From contig NZ_BAXA01000014.1 of assembly GCF_000698125.1 (NCBI RefSeq), positions 45,551-109,550 on the forward strand: 64,000 nt of DNA, in the 5' to 3' direction. Below the pieces are notes generated by a model. It searched no databases. It saw nothing but the letters and a program-made list of their open reading frames with translations, and was not told the origin of the DNA. Source of the DNA: Geomicrobium sp. JCM 19038. Its GTDB lineage: Bacteria > Bacillota > Bacilli > Bacillales > Marinococcaceae. The position numbers and the translations under genes were made by a program. This document shows, in pieces, positions 1 through 9,390 of this stretch (positions within the stretch are counted from its first letter, which is position 1; every line of letters starts with the position of its first letter).

Positions 1-311
1 ATCTCTCATGCAATTCAAAGATACGTCGAAAAGCATGGGTTCTCGGTAGTCAGAGAGTATGTGGGACACGGTGTTGGGCAAAACTTGCATGAAGAGCCGC
101 AAATTCCACACTACGGACCACCAGGCAAAGGACCTCGTCTTAAGCTGGTATGGTGTTGGCAGTAGAACCGATGATTAACATGCAAGAACGTTATGTTCAT
201 ACCCTCGACGATCAATGGACCGTGGTCACTTCAGATGGTGCGAATTGCGCACACTTTGAGCACACCATTGCTATTACAGATACAGGCTATGAGATATTGA
301 CTCTAGCCTAA
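1..311 (+). CDS. map: Methionine aminopeptidase, 3' part, with a one-base frameshift
   Basis: Removes the initiator methionine from nascent proteins. Only the C-terminal part is in the window. Metal-site motifs are visible: [12 protein letters not shown] near 60-96, then, after a frame change, VEPMI and FEHT. The frame breaks near 142-147, where AAGCTGG replaces an expected AAGCCTGG; restoring one C gives an uninterrupted family-like protein to the stop at 309-311. It lies just before the KOW protein and infA, as in other Bacillaceae. Because the flanking residues are fully conserved, a missing base in the sequence is more likely than a dead gene. Confidence 0.85.
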
Positions 312-322
312 CAAAGGAGTTC

Positions 323-628
323 ATGATGGACGAAACAGCTTATCATCTCGGTGAGGTTGTTTGCGCCTTGAAAGGAAAAGATGCTGGCAATCATTACATT
401 GTCGTGTCGATTCTCGATGTTCACTTTGTTCGTGTCGCAGATGGTGATGGTCGTAGGTTTCAGACTGCAAAGAAGAAGAACGTACGCCATTTACGGAAGA
501 TGGGTTATATCTCTTCTGAGGTTAAGAAAAGCCTCGAGCAGACAGATTCAGTGACCAATGCCAAAATCCGTCACGGGTTGATTCAGTATTGCAGGGAGAA
601 ACCTGTTATAATAAAGGAAGGAGAGTAA
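323..628 (+). CDS. KOW-domain RNA-binding protein (YbzG-like)
   Basis: Small 101-residue protein with an N-terminal KOW-like segment (GEVVCALKGKDAGNHYIVV) followed by a basic stretch (TAKKKNVRHLRKMG). This is the L14e/L27e-like protein usually found between map and infA in Bacillaceae, where it is presumed to bind RNA or ribosomes. An AAAGGAG sits 6-8 bases before two adjacent ATGs at 323 and 326. The infA ribosome-binding site lies in its last codons, so the two are translationally close. Confidence 0.85.
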   Translation: MMDETAYHLGEVVCALKGKDAGNHYIVVSILDVHFVRVADGDGRRFQTAKKKNVRHLRKMGYISSEVKKSLEQTDSVTNAKIRHGLIQYCREKPVIIKEGE

Positions 629-631
629 TCC

Positions 632-850
632 ATGGCCAAAGATGATGTTATCGAAGTAGAAGGCACAGTCATTGAGCCGCTACCAAACGCGATGTTTCGT
701 GTCGAGTTAGAAAATGGACACAAGATCCTCGCGCACGTATCTGGTAAAATTCGAATGCACTTTATTCGTATCTTGCCTGGAGATAAAGTCACTGTGGAGT
801 TATCTCCGTATGACTTATCACGTGGGCGAATTACGTATCGTTATAAATAA
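632..850 (+). CDS. infA: Translation initiation factor IF-1
   Basis: 72 residues, the normal length for IF-1. One OB-fold domain, beginning [20 protein letters not shown] and ending [10 protein letters not shown]. It binds the 30S A site during initiation. GGAAGGAG lies at 617-624 inside the end of the upstream gene, which fixes the ATG at 632. Followed by rpmJ, the conserved order. Confidence 0.97.
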   Translation: MAKDDVIEVEGTVIEPLPNAMFRVELENGHKILAHVSGKIRMHFIRILPGDKVTVELSPYDLSRGRITYRYK

Positions 851-912
851 ACGTCACAGTTTAGCAGACGTGGGCCTCCCAAAGGATGCCGATCATGAAG
901 GAGGGAAACAGG

Positions 913-1026
913 ATGAAAGTCAGACCGTCCGTCAAACCGATCTGTGAACGCTGTAAGGTCATCCGCCGTAACGGTTCGGTTATGGTGATCTGTTCAAATC
1001 CGAAGCACAAACAAAAACAAGGATAA
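913..1026 (+). CDS. rpmJ: 50S ribosomal protein L36
   Basis: 37-residue zinc-ribbon ribosomal protein, [19 protein letters not shown]..., with C11, C14, C27 and H32 as the expected zinc ligands. GGAGGGAAACAGG precedes the ATG at 913. Sits between infA and rpsM as in all Bacillus. Confidence 0.96.
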   Translation: MKVRPSVKPICERCKVIRRNGSVMVICSNPKHKQKQG

Positions 1027-1047
1027 ATATCAAGGAGGTGCTTGAAT

Positions 1048-1413
1048 TTGGCACGTATAGCTGGTGTCGATATCCCTCGCGATAAACGCGTTGTGATTTC
1101 ACTCACTTATGTATACGGTATCGGTAAAGTTACTGCTGAAAAAGTACTTGAAGAAGCAGAAGTTTCTACTGAGACACGTGTACGTGATCTTACTGATGAA
1201 GAGCTTGGACGTATTCGTACTGTCGTAGGTAACTACAACGTAGAAGGTGACCTTCGTCGTGAAAAGTCACTTAACGTCAAGCGTTTAATTGAGATCGGAT
1301 CTTATCGTGGAATCCGCCACCGTCGTGGTCTTCCTGCTCGTGGACAACGAACGAAGAACAACTCACGTACGGTTAAGGGTCCTCGTAAGACGATCGCAAA
1401 CAAGAAGAAGTAA
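1048..1413 (+). CDS. rpsM: 30S ribosomal protein S13
   Basis: 121 residues, [20 protein letters not shown]..., with the HhH region ([15 protein letters not shown]) and a basic tail ending KTIANKKK. The start is a TTG at 1048: AAGGAGGTG at 1032-1040 is seven bases upstream and the family begins MARIAGVD. An upstream in-frame TTG at 1042 is too close to the ribosome-binding site. Confidence 0.96.
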   Translation: MARIAGVDIPRDKRVVISLTYVYGIGKVTAEKVLEEAEVSTETRVRDLTDEELGRIRTVVGNYNVEGDLRREKSLNVKRLIEIGSYRGIRHRRGLPARGQRTKNNSRTVKGPRKTIANKKK

Positions 1414-1434
1414 TGGATAAGGAGGTAAACTAAA

Positions 1435-1827
1435 ATGGCTAAACCTAAGACAACATCTCGCAAACGTCGTCAACGTAAGCAAGTAGATGCTGGAGTTGCG
1501 CACATTCGTTCAACATTTAACAACACGATTGTAACGATCGCGGATCTTCAAGGAAATGTACTTTCTTGGGCAAGCGCGGGTAACCTTGGTTTCAAAGGTT
1601 CTCGTAAATCAACACCTTTTGCTGCACAAATGGCTGCAGAAAGCGCTGCGAAATCAGCGATGGAGCACGGTATGAAGAGTGTTGAGGTTGCCGTTAAAGG
1701 ACCTGGAGCTGGGCGTGAAGCAGCAATTCGTTCTTTACAAGCAACTGGACTTGAAGTTAATGTCATCCGTGATATGACGCCGGTACCTCATAACGGTTGT
1801 CGTCCCCCGAAACGTCGGAGAGTTTAA
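1435..1827 (+). CDS. rpsK: 30S ribosomal protein S11
   Basis: 130 residues with the family core [20 protein letters not shown] and the conserved C-terminus [18 protein letters not shown]. Part of the 30S platform. AAGGAGG nine bases before the ATG. Followed by a 158-base spacer before rpoA. Confidence 0.97.
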   Translation: MAKPKTTSRKRRQRKQVDAGVAHIRSTFNNTIVTIADLQGNVLSWASAGNLGFKGSRKSTPFAAQMAAESAAKSAMEHGMKSVEVAVKGPGAGREAAIRSLQATGLEVNVIRDMTPVPHNGCRPPKRRRV

Positions 1828-1985
1828 CACCATAGAGGTTTAAATAACCGGAATGTGACTATAATGGTTAGATGTGGGAACCACAAGCATGGTGTACAGT
1901 GTTAATCACTGCCTTTTCAGGAAAAAGCGAAGAGACGTGCGATGCACGCCTTTTCGGATTCCGACGTTTTTAAGGAGGAAATAAT
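1828..1985 (+). promoter_or_regulatory. rpsK-rpoA spacer with small hairpin
   Basis: A 158-base non-coding spacer inside an otherwise tightly packed operon. It holds a short perfect hairpin (CGTGC-GAT-GCACG near 1937-1949) flanked by AAAA and TTTT runs that extend the stem. TAAGGAGGAAATAAT leads into rpoA. It may be an untranslated leader or processing site; I see no convincing promoter. Confidence 0.4.
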
Positions 1986-2930
1986 ATGATTGAAATCGAA
2001 AAGCCAAGCATTGAAACGATCGAAGTCAGCGAGGATGCTAAATACGGCAAATTCGTTGTGGAGCCTTTGGAACGTGGCTATGGTACGACATTAGGGAACT
2101 CCTTACGTCGAATCCTATTATCCTCCCTCCCAGGGTCTGCGATTACCAATGTTCAAATTGACAGTGTTCTTCATGAGTTCTCAACGATTGAGGGCGTGGT
2201 TGAAGATGTCACAACGATCATTTTGAACTTGAAAAAACTAGCTCTGAACATTCATTCGGATGAAGAAAAAGTGCTTGAAATTGACGCAAATGGAGAAGGT
2301 GTCGTCACTGCACGTGACATCAACCATGACAGCGACGTAGATATCTTAAATTCGGATCTTCACATTGCTACTTTAACAAAGGGTGCACAGTTGCATATGC
2401 GTATGACAGCGAAACGCGGACGCGGTTATGTTCCTGCTGAAGGAAACAATCATGAAGATTTACCAATCGGAGTTCTTCCGATTGATTCGATTTTTACACC
2501 GGTATCTCGTGTAAACTATCAAGTTGAAAACACTCGTGTTGGTCAAATTACCAACTACGATAAATTGACACTTGATGTTTGGACAGATGGTAGCATCCGT
2601 CCTGAAGAAGCCGTTTCTCTAGGTGCGAAGATTATGAACGAGCATCTGAACATCTTCATTGGCTTGACCGATCAAGCACAGAATGCGGAGATTATGGTGG
2701 AAAAAGAGGAAGACCAAAAAGAGAAAGTGCTAGAAATGACAATCGAAGAACTCGATTTGTCTGTTCGCTCATACAATTGTTTGAAGCGTGCTGGCATCAA
2801 TACGGTTCAAGAGCTCACTCAGAAGTCTGAAGAAGACATGATGAAAGTGCGTAACCTTGGACGTAAGTCTCTAGAAGAAGTACAAGAAAAGCTTGGTGAA
2901 CTTAGTCTCGGTTTACGTAACGAAGATTAA
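1986..2930 (+). CDS. rpoA: RNA polymerase alpha subunit
   Basis: 314 residues, the normal length. The N-terminal dimerisation domain shows [20 protein letters not shown] and [17 protein letters not shown]; the C-terminal domain (from about 245: [20 protein letters not shown]) is the helix-hairpin-helix module that contacts UP elements and activators. Relevant here because the rRNA promoters at the far end of the window carry A/T-rich UP-like tracts. Confidence 0.98.
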   Translation: MIEIEKPSIETIEVSEDAKYGKFVVEPLERGYGTTLGNSLRRILLSSLPGSAITNVQIDSVLHEFSTIEGVVEDVTTIILNLKKLALNIHSDEEKVLEIDANGEGVVTARDINHDSDVDILNSDLHIATLTKGAQLHMRMTAKRGRGYVPAEGNNHEDLPIGVLPIDSIFTPVSRVNYQVENTRVGQITNYDKLTLDVWTDGSIRPEEAVSLGAKIMNEHLNIFIGLTDQAQNAEIMVEKEEDQKEKVLEMTIEELDLSVRSYNCLKRAGINTVQELTQKSEEDMMKVRNLGRKSLEEVQEKLGELSLGLRNED

Positions 2931-2941
2931 GGATCCACGTT

Positions 2942-2988
2942 GTTTAGAATGAGTAAAAGTATTGGGCAATGCTTAACTCTTTCTAAAC
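2942..2988 (+). other. Long stem-loop between rpoA and rplQ
   Basis: An imperfect hairpin: outer arm GTTTAGAA (2942-2949) pairs with TTCTAAAC (2981-2988), and inside it GAGT/ACTC and AAGTATT/AATGCTT close on a GGGC loop. No T-run follows, so it is not a simple terminator. It could be an RNase processing site or control L17 translation; its function is inferred only from the structure. Confidence 0.55.
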
Positions 2989-3024
2989 AGAAGATATAGG
3001 CTCAGTTGAAGGAGGGAAACGATT

Positions 3025-3390
3025 ATGGCATACGCAAAACTAGGACGTGACAGCTCTGCTCGTAAAGCTCTTTTCCGCGATCTTGCAACCGATTTGCTCA
3101 TCAACGAAAAGATTGTTACGACTGAATCGAAGGCGAAAGCTTTACGCCCGATTGTAGAGAAAGTCATCACACTTGGTAAACGCGGAGATCTTCATGCTCG
3201 TCGTCAAGCGGCATCATTCATTCGTAATGAGAACGTTAGCGAAGAAAGTGATAGCCAAAACGCAGTTCAGAAATTGTTCAGCGAAATTGGTCCACGCTAC
3301 GAAGATCGTCAAGGTGGTTACACTCGTATTGTTAAGATGGAACCACGTAAAGGTGACGGTGCACCGATGGCAGTCATCGAACTCGTATAA
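3025..3390 (+). CDS. rplQ: 50S ribosomal protein L17
   Basis: 121 residues, [20 protein letters not shown]..., with the conserved [20 protein letters not shown] segment and the C-terminus [23 protein letters not shown] precedes the ATG. Last gene of the ribosomal operon, followed by a strong terminator. Confidence 0.97.
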   Translation: MAYAKLGRDSSARKALFRDLATDLLINEKIVTTESKAKALRPIVEKVITLGKRGDLHARRQAASFIRNENVSEESDSQNAVQKLFSEIGPRYEDRQGGYTRIVKMEPRKGDGAPMAVIELV

Positions 3391-3400
3391 CATTCGTTTT

Positions 3401-3438
3401 GGGGCAGGACGGGGACCACTTCGTCACTGCCTTTTTTT
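3401..3438 (+). terminator. Terminator after rplQ
   Basis: GGCAG-GACG ... CGTC-A-CTGCC hairpin followed by TTTTTTT. Separates the ribosomal operon from the ECF transporter genes. Confidence 0.85.
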
Positions 3439-3518
3439 AGTTACTTTGGGCTGATGATGCTTCGCACCGTTTTTATCGATACACTTTCTTTATTGATTAC
3501 AAAAGGGGGGAGAAATGT

Positions 3519-4349
3519 TTGTCTACAATTGAGTGTAAGAATGTTTATTTCAAATATACAGACGAGCAAGATTGGATTATTCAAGATCTCTCCATTACAA
3601 TTAAACAAGGAGAATGGGTATCAATTTTAGGGACGAATGGTTCGGGAAAATCAACGCTAGCTAGGTTGATCAATGCTCTCTTAACTCCTACCTCAGGGGC
3701 GGTTACTGTAGCAGGTAAATCAACAGACGATGAAGGTGAAATATGGAATATTCGTCAGAAAGCCGGTATGGTTTTTCAAAATCCGGATCATCAATTTGTT
3801 GCAGCGACTGTTCGAGATGACATTGCTTTTGGCTTAGAGAATGCTGGAGTTGATCGTGATGAAATGCTTAAGCGTATTGCCTCGGCTAGTGAGCGTGTAG
3901 GTGTCGATGAACTGCTTTCCGCGGAACCTCATCGTTTATCAGGTGGACAAAAGCAACGAGCCGCTATTGCAGGTGTGCTTGCTTTACAACCGGATATTAT
4001 GATCTTTGATGAAGCAACTGCGATGCTTGATCCTAAAGGACGTAAAGAAGTGATGGCAACGATGAAGCAGTTGCATGAACGAGGTATTACGATCTTAATG
4101 ATTACTCATGAGCTTGAAGAAGCACTCGAATCGGACCGGGTCGTCTTCATGGAACATGGGAAAATTATCAATGATTCTAAGGCAGAGGAGTTCTTTCAAA
4201 AGCCAGAATTTCTCGTAGAACGTGATTTTCATTTGCCTTACTTCTTACAAGTTCAAAAGCATCTTGTAGAGAACGGCTTTCAAACGAACTATCTGTTAGA
4301 TGAAGACGAGTGGGTGAAGTCACTGTGCACATCAAATTCGAGGATGTAA
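3519..4349 (+). CDS. ecfA1: Energy-coupling factor transporter ATPase EcfA1
   Basis: 276-residue ABC ATPase of the shared ECF energising module, which drives uptake of vitamins and metals through interchangeable S components. Walker A GTNGSGKST at 38-46, Q-loop VFQNPDHQF near 85, signature RLSGGQKQR near 139, Walker B IMIFDEAT near 160 and H-loop ITHELEEA. The start is a TTG at 3519 behind GGGGGGAG. Its end overlaps ecfA2 by 25 bases, indicating translational coupling. Confidence 0.93.
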   Translation: MSTIECKNVYFKYTDEQDWIIQDLSITIKQGEWVSILGTNGSGKSTLARLINALLTPTSGAVTVAGKSTDDEGEIWNIRQKAGMVFQNPDHQFVAATVRDDIAFGLENAGVDRDEMLKRIASASERVGVDELLSAEPHRLSGGQKQRAAIAGVLALQPDIMIFDEATAMLDPKGRKEVMATMKQLHERGITILMITHELEEALESDRVVFMEHGKIINDSKAEEFFQKPEFLVERDFHLPYFLQVQKHLVENGFQTNYLLDEDEWVKSLCTSNSRM

Positions 4350-5191
4350 CGTATACATATATGCTTGGCTCTCCGTTTGAGAAGAGAGCACTTAATGGCG
4401 TTGACGTCTCCATTTCTTCAGGCTCCTTTACTGCGGTCGTTGGTAGCACAGGATCTGGAAAGTCGACGTTAATGCAACATATCAATGGTCTTCTTGTCCC
4501 AACGAGCGGACAAGTTACCGTAGGCTCTACGGTCTTGCAACCAGGAGTAAAGCGAAAAGTAATTAAGCCGCTACGAAAAAAAGTCGGAATGGTATTTCAA
4601 TACCCAGAACACCAATTGTTCGGTTCAACGGTTGAAGAGGATATTCTCTTCGGTCCCATTCAACATGGGATGTCGGTAGAGCGGGTAAAAAGGCGACTTC
4701 CCGAGCTCTTAAACTTAGTCGGATTACACGAAGATTATCTTCACGAGTCTCCATTTCAATTAAGTGGTGGTCAAATGAGACGGGTAGCCATTGCAGGGGT
4801 GCTCGCAACAGAACCTGAGGTATTAATATTAGATGAGCCAGCTGCTGGGCTTGATCCTTCGGGTCACCGAGCGTTATTACAATTGTTTAGAAGTTGGCAT
4901 GAGGAACACGGATTAACGACGGTACTCGTTACCCATGACATGGAAGATGCAGCGAATTATGCGGATGACGTCATTGTCATGAATGAAGGCAGCGTAAAGT
5001 TAAAAGGAAAACCAATCGATGTGTTCCGAGAAGTTGAATCGCTTACAGCTATGAACTTAGCAGTACCACCTGCTGTTCGAATTGGGATGGCGCTTCGCCG
5101 TTCCAACTGGTCAATAGATGTAACGAACCAATCGTCAGAACAACTCGCTGAGCAGTTGATGACAAATTGGCCAGAAAAAGGGGGACATTAG
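4325..5191 (+). CDS. ecfA2: Energy-coupling factor transporter ATPase EcfA2
   Basis: Second ATPase of the ECF module. Walker A GSTGSGKST, signature QLSGGQMRR, Walker B VLILDEPAAGLDP, H-loop VTHDMEDA. I choose the GTG at 4325 (MHIKFEDVTYTYM), which matches the family start; an upstream GTG at 4310 would add five residues. It starts inside the end of ecfA1 and stops two bases before ecfT. Confidence 0.92.
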   Translation: MHIKFEDVTYTYMLGSPFEKRALNGVDVSISSGSFTAVVGSTGSGKSTLMQHINGLLVPTSGQVTVGSTVLQPGVKRKVIKPLRKKVGMVFQYPEHQLFGSTVEEDILFGPIQHGMSVERVKRRLPELLNLVGLHEDYLHESPFQLSGGQMRRVAIAGVLATEPEVLILDEPAAGLDPSGHRALLQLFRSWHEEHGLTTVLVTHDMEDAANYADDVIVMNEGSVKLKGKPIDVFREVESLTAMNLAVPPAVRIGMALRRSNWSIDVTNQSSEQLAEQLMTNWPEKGGH

Positions 5192-5192
5192 T

Positions 5193-5993
5193 GTGCTCCA
5201 AAATATCGTAATTGGTCAATATGTTCCTGTTGAGTCCCCGATTCATCGGTTGGATGCTCGCTCAAAGATTTTAGCGGTCCTACTCATGGCCGTTGTTGTC
5301 TTTTTAGCCAATGATGTGGTGACAAATGCGATACTCGTTACATTTGTGAGTTTGCTCGTGTTGTTATCCAAAGTGCCTCTTCGATTTTTCATAAAAGGCA
5401 TGCTTCCTATTTTCATATTGATAGCTTTTACATTCATTTTGCATGCGTTATTTACGAATGAAGGAGAGGTACTCTTTACGGTACTTGGGTTTTCTGTATA
5501 TAGCGGGGGAGTCATCCAAGGTTTATTTATTGCGATTCGTATAGGAGCACTCGTCGTCATTGCGTCACTGTTAACATTAACGACGTCTCCCATCGATTTG
5601 ACCGATGGTTTTGAAGCTTATTTGAGACCGTTCAAACGGTTTGGGGTACCTTCGCACGAAATCGCATTGATGATGGCGATTAGCATAAGACTGATTCCGA
5701 CGTTATTGTTAGAAGCGGATCGGATCCTTAAAGCGCAATCTGCTCGAGGAGCAGATTTTACGAAAGGTTCTTTAAAAACGCGGTTAAATACGATGACAGC
5801 GTTTATCATTCCACTGTTTGTCCGTTCATTCAAACGTGCAGAAGACATGGCGACAGCGATGGATGCCCGGGGGTATCGAGGTGGCGAGGGGCGCACGAAG
5901 CTGCGTATTCTCAAATGGCAAGGAAAAGATACAGTTGCCATTGTTTTAATAGTGTTATTCGGGTGTACCCTTGGTATGCTTCGTTACGTGTAA
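5193..5993 (+). CDS. ecfT: Energy-coupling factor transmembrane protein EcfT
   Basis: 266 residues, hydrophobic, with several membrane segments (SKILAVLLMAVVVFLANDVV; MLPIFILIAFTFILHALF). The two cytoplasmic coupling motifs with Ala-Arg-Gly cores are present: SARGADF near 185 and DARGYRGG near 225; these contact EcfA1/EcfA2. GTG start at 5193 behind AAAAAGGGGG. Completes the ecfA1-A2-T operon. Confidence 0.93.
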   Translation: MLQNIVIGQYVPVESPIHRLDARSKILAVLLMAVVVFLANDVVTNAILVTFVSLLVLLSKVPLRFFIKGMLPIFILIAFTFILHALFTNEGEVLFTVLGFSVYSGGVIQGLFIAIRIGALVVIASLLTLTTSPIDLTDGFEAYLRPFKRFGVPSHEIALMMAISIRLIPTLLLEADRILKAQSARGADFTKGSLKTRLNTMTAFIIPLFVRSFKRAEDMATAMDARGYRGGEGRTKLRILKWQGKDTVAIVLIVLFGCTLGMLRYV

Positions 5994-6007
5994 GAGGTGA
6001 GAAAAAG

Positions 6008-6757
6008 ATGCAAAGATGGAAAGTGAAAATCGCTTATGACGGCACTGAATTCTCTGGATGGCAGGTGCAACCTGAAAAGCGAACAGTTCAACGGGAAATC
6101 AATAGTGCATTGGCGCGTATTCATCAAGGTCAGCAGGTGAACGTCACGGCATCGGGACGAACAGATGCCGGTGTGCACGCTAAAGGACAAATCATTCACT
6201 TTGATTCTCCGTTACAAATACCGGCTGATCGCTGGTCAAAAGCATTGGGTGCCCACTTACCAGATGATATTCAAATCATCGAGTCTGTTCCGGTATCTGC
6301 GGGTTTTCACGCGCGTTTTGATGCGGCCGCAAAGGAATATCGATATTTTGTGCGATGTGGTCAAGAGCGGGATGTATTTTCGCGACACTATGCTCACCAC
6401 GTTTACAAACAGCTTGATGAAAGAGCGATGCAATCAGCATTGGATCATTTAGTTGGGACGTTTGATTTCTCTTCTTTTTGCGCGAGCAATACGAATGTCG
6501 TCGACAAAGTTCGTACCCTCTTCGAGGTGAGGGTTGAACGCATTGCAGATGATCAGCTTGTGTTCGTTTTTCGGGGCAATGGGTTTTTGTATAACATGGT
6601 GCGGATTATAACCGGAACTGTGTTAGCCGTTGGTACTGGTGAAAAAGATGCAGGTGAGATGGTTACAATTCGTGATGAGCGGGATCGAAGGTTTGCTGGA
6701 AAGACAGCACCAGGTCACGGTCTCTATTTATGGGATGTTTACTATAAAGATGTATAG
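6008..6757 (+). CDS. truA: tRNA pseudouridine(38-40) synthase TruA
   Basis: 249 residues. It isomerises uridines 38-40 of the tRNA anticodon stem to pseudouridine. The catalytic motif SGRTDAGVHAKGQ carries the active-site Asp, and RIITGTVLAVGTG is the conserved C-terminal signature. The ATG at 6008 follows AAGAGGTGAG; an open frame continues upstream but without a suitable ribosome-binding site. Normally followed directly by rplM; here three extra genes intervene. Confidence 0.95.
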   Translation: MQRWKVKIAYDGTEFSGWQVQPEKRTVQREINSALARIHQGQQVNVTASGRTDAGVHAKGQIIHFDSPLQIPADRWSKALGAHLPDDIQIIESVPVSAGFHARFDAAAKEYRYFVRCGQERDVFSRHYAHHVYKQLDERAMQSALDHLVGTFDFSSFCASNTNVVDKVRTLFEVRVERIADDQLVFVFRGNGFLYNMVRIITGTVLAVGTGEKDAGEMVTIRDERDRRFAGKTAPGHGLYLWDVYYKDV

Positions 6758-6758
6758 C

Positions 6759-6789
6759 AAAAAACAGGCTGTCGAACAGTCTGTTTTTT
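6759..6789 (+). terminator. Terminator after truA
   Basis: AAAAAACAG-G-CTGT-CGA-ACAG-T-CTGTTTTTT, an almost perfect inverted repeat with A- and T-tracts on both sides, so it could act in both directions. Confidence 0.85.
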
Positions 6790-6799
6790 GTTGACTCTG

Positions 6800-6828
6800 T
6801 TGTGGAGTAGAGAACTGTAGTATATAAT
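6800..6828 (+). promoter_or_regulatory. Probable sigma-A promoter for the SDR operon
   Basis: TTGTGG (6800-6805), 17-base spacer, TATAAT (6823-6828). It lies just after the truA terminator and before the cre site and the dehydrogenase gene. A better -35-like TTGACT at 6791 is spaced 26 bases and is unlikely to pair with this -10. Confidence 0.6.
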
Positions 6829-6866
6829 TTAGATATTAGAATATTTAGTCTTATATAAATATAAAA

Positions 6867-6881
6867 TTGTAAGCGCTCACA
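6867..6881 (+). promoter_or_regulatory. CcpA catabolite-responsive element (cre)
   Basis: TTGTAAGCGCTCACA fits the cre consensus WTGNAANCGNWNNCW at every position. It sits downstream of the promoter and just upstream of the ribosome-binding site, a position where CcpA normally blocks transcription when preferred sugars are present. This suggests the operon is for use of a secondary carbon source. Confidence 0.75.
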
Positions 6882-6900
6882 AGGAAGGGAGAGAGTCCGT

Positions 6901-7671
6901 GTGTCACGATTTAATCATAAAGTTGCAGTCATAACGGGAGCAGGAAGTGGAATTGGGGAAGCATTAGCTAAGATTATTGCGAGAGACGGAGGGACGGTCG
7001 TACTAGTTGGACGTACAGAGTCTAAGCTTGAGAACGTGGCCAACGCCATTCGAGAAGAAGTAGGTGAGGGTCGTGCCGTAGTGCATCGAGCAGATGTAAC
7101 GAAGTCAGAAGACATTGAAGCGTTAACGTCCGTTCTGCAAGAACGATATGGTTCAGTTGATGTGCTCGTTAACAATGCAGGTGGATCATCAAACAAGACG
7201 AACATCTTTGAAATGAGTGAAGACGATTGGGTGAAATCCCAAGATGTAAACCTAAAGAGTGTGTTCCTCGTATCGAAGAGCATCGGACAACTTATGAAGA
7301 ACAATGATAATCAGAAAGATCGTGCGATCGTCAATGTGGCGTCTTTATCTGGTCATAAAGCAGGTGCGCACATTCCACACTATAGTGCTGCGAAAGCTGC
7401 GGTCATGAATTTCTCAAGAGCACTTGCTTATGAACTCGCTCCTTATCAAATTCGAGTGAACAGTGTATCTCCAGGTTTTGCTCGTACAGACCTTACGAGT
7501 GCAGGGTTAACGAATGATCGCTTTGTTAAAGCAATTGAGAAGAACACTGCTCTTTCGCGAGTCGGAACGGCTGATGAAATTGCGAATGTCATTGCTTTTG
7601 CCGCTTCAAGTGAAGCTTCTTATATGACAGGTAGCGATTTACTCGTTGATGGTGGTTGGTTACTTACTTAA
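6901..7671 (+). CDS. SDR-family oxidoreductase
   Basis: 256-residue short-chain dehydrogenase/reductase. NAD(P)-binding TGAGSGIG near residue 12, NNAGG near 90, and the catalytic Ser-Tyr-Lys set (NVASLSG, then HYSAAKAA). The C-terminus SYMTGSDLLVDGGWLLT is typical of 3-oxoacyl-ACP reductase-like or 3-hydroxyacyl dehydrogenases. Substrate unknown. GTG start at 6901 behind AAGGAAGGGAGAG. First gene of a three-gene operon with an acyl-CoA synthetase and a phosphotriesterase-like hydrolase. Confidence 0.88.
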   Translation: MSRFNHKVAVITGAGSGIGEALAKIIARDGGTVVLVGRTESKLENVANAIREEVGEGRAVVHRADVTKSEDIEALTSVLQERYGSVDVLVNNAGGSSNKTNIFEMSEDDWVKSQDVNLKSVFLVSKSIGQLMKNNDNQKDRAIVNVASLSGHKAGAHIPHYSAAKAAVMNFSRALAYELAPYQIRVNSVSPGFARTDLTSAGLTNDRFVKAIEKNTALSRVGTADEIANVIAFAASSEASYMTGSDLLVDGGWLLT

Positions 7672-7707
7672 GATTACAATCTAATTTAGGGTGAGGTGGT
7701 TCATTTT

Positions 7708-9372
7708 ATGTTTACTAGACACTATGATCACTGGCCAGAACGTACACCAAAGCGCTTGAGCATTCCTGAAACAACTCTTTTGGATAATCTAGCTATTAGT
7801 GCGAGGCGTTACCCGAATAAACGAGCAATTATTTACTACGATCAAGAAATTACTTATCAACAGTTGTATGAAGAGCAAAAGCGAGTAGCGGGTTATTTGC
7901 AACACGAGCTCGGTGTGAAAAAAGGTGATCGTGTTCTAATTTACATGCAGAATAGCCCGCAATATGTCATTGCGATCCACGCTATTATGCGTGCAGAGGC
8001 GATTGCAGTGCCAATTAATCCGATGATGGTAACAGAAGAAGTGAAGTTTCCAATTGAAGATAGTGAGGCGACCGTTGCATTTGTCGGCCAGGAGTTGTTT
8101 GAGCGTATTAAACCATTACTTAACATGACGCCTCTTAAACATGTTATTCTTGCTGCTTATTCTGAGTATTTACCAGAGTCTTGCGAGTATGAGTTACCTC
8201 ATATTGTAAAAGCACCACCGATTGGGAAGGACTCGAACCATATTTCTTGGCAAGAAGTGCTGAGGTACGATCAAGCGCCTCTTGCATATAAAGGTGAAGC
8301 AGATGATTTGACAGTACTCCCTTATACGTCGGGAACGACGGGATTGCCAAAAGGCTGTAAGCATACACACAAAACCGTACAAGCAAATGTCATGTCAGGT
8401 AGCCATTGGGGCAATGGATCACCAGAGGCAGTGGCACTGGGTGGACTACCGTTGTTCCACGTAACAGGACTCGTTCATTGTATGTTTGTTCCGATTCATT
8501 TAGGAGGAACAGTCGTGTTGATGACGCGTTGGAACCGAGACGTTGCTGGGAGGTTAATTGAGAAACACGAGTGTACAAACTGGACGAATATCTCGACGAT
8601 GGTCGTTGATTTTTTAGCCAATCCCAACTTATCAAATTATAACTTAAGTAGTTTGTTAGCAGTAAATGGAGGCGGTGCAGCGCTTCCGAAAGCTGTCGGT
8701 GAGAAGCTCTTTGAAGTAACAGGGTTACGTTATGCTGAAGGGTATGGTCTAACTGAAACAATCTCAACGACGCATTCGAATCCGATCGGTAAAGCGAAGT
8801 TACAATGCCTCGGCATTCCGAGCTTTGATGTCGATAGTCGAGTGGTCGAACCACTTACATTACAAGAGTTAGGTCCAGGGCAAGAAGGCGAACTTCTCGT
8901 TAATGGCCCTCAAGTGTTTAAAGGGTATTGGAATCGACCAGAAGATACCGCTCAAGTCTTTGTCGAACTTGATGGCAAGACATTTTTTAGAACAGGTGAC
9001 ATTGTGACGTACGATGAAGATGGGTACTTCTATATTGTTGATCGTGTAAAGCGAATGATTAATTCTTCGGGATTTAAAGTGTGGCCTGCAGAAGTAGAGT
9101 CCAAAATGTACGCTCATCCAGCGGTGCAACAATGTTGCATCATCAGCACACCTGACGCAAGACGAGGAGAAACCGTGAAAGCGGTCATTATCTTAAATGA
9201 CGGTTATGAATCAACGACCGAGCAAGAGATCATTGATTGGGCGAAGGAAAAGATGGCAGCCTATAAGTACCCTCGAGTCATTGAATTCACAAAAGAACTG
9301 CCCGTTTCTGGAAGCGGAAAGATTCTTTGGAGAAAACTGCAAGACGCTGAACTTCAAAAATCAAAGTCGTAA
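7708..9372 (+). CDS. Acyl-CoA synthetase (AMP-forming, ANL superfamily)
   Basis: 554 residues. It adenylates a carboxylic acid and passes it to CoA. The P-loop-like motif YTSGTTGLPKG is near residue 205, the adenylate-binding YGLTET near 345, FFRTGDI near 425, and the catalytic lysine region SGSGKILWRK at the C-terminus. Resembles medium/long-chain fatty acid CoA ligases; the exact acid is unknown. The ATG at 7708 is preferred because GGGTGAGGTGG is correctly spaced; a GTG at 7696 lies inside that site. Confidence 0.88.
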   Translation: MFTRHYDHWPERTPKRLSIPETTLLDNLAISARRYPNKRAIIYYDQEITYQQLYEEQKRVAGYLQHELGVKKGDRVLIYMQNSPQYVIAIHAIMRAEAIAVPINPMMVTEEVKFPIEDSEATVAFVGQELFERIKPLLNMTPLKHVILAAYSEYLPESCEYELPHIVKAPPIGKDSNHISWQEVLRYDQAPLAYKGEADDLTVLPYTSGTTGLPKGCKHTHKTVQANVMSGSHWGNGSPEAVALGGLPLFHVTGLVHCMFVPIHLGGTVVLMTRWNRDVAGRLIEKHECTNWTNISTMVVDFLANPNLSNYNLSSLLAVNGGGAALPKAVGEKLFEVTGLRYAEGYGLTETISTTHSNPIGKAKLQCLGIPSFDVDSRVVEPLTLQELGPGQEGELLVNGPQVFKGYWNRPEDTAQVFVELDGKTFFRTGDIVTYDEDGYFYIVDRVKRMINSSGFKVWPAEVESKMYAHPAVQQCCIISTPDARRGETVKAVIILNDGYESTTEQEIIDWAKEKMAAYKYPRVIEFTKELPVSGSGKILWRKLQDAELQKSKS

Positions 9373-9390
9373 TCGAAAAGGGGAGTAGTG

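Noticed and set aside
1..311. map as a true pseudogene.
   Set aside because: All residues around the break are conserved and many other genes here show the same one-base loss; an error is more likely.
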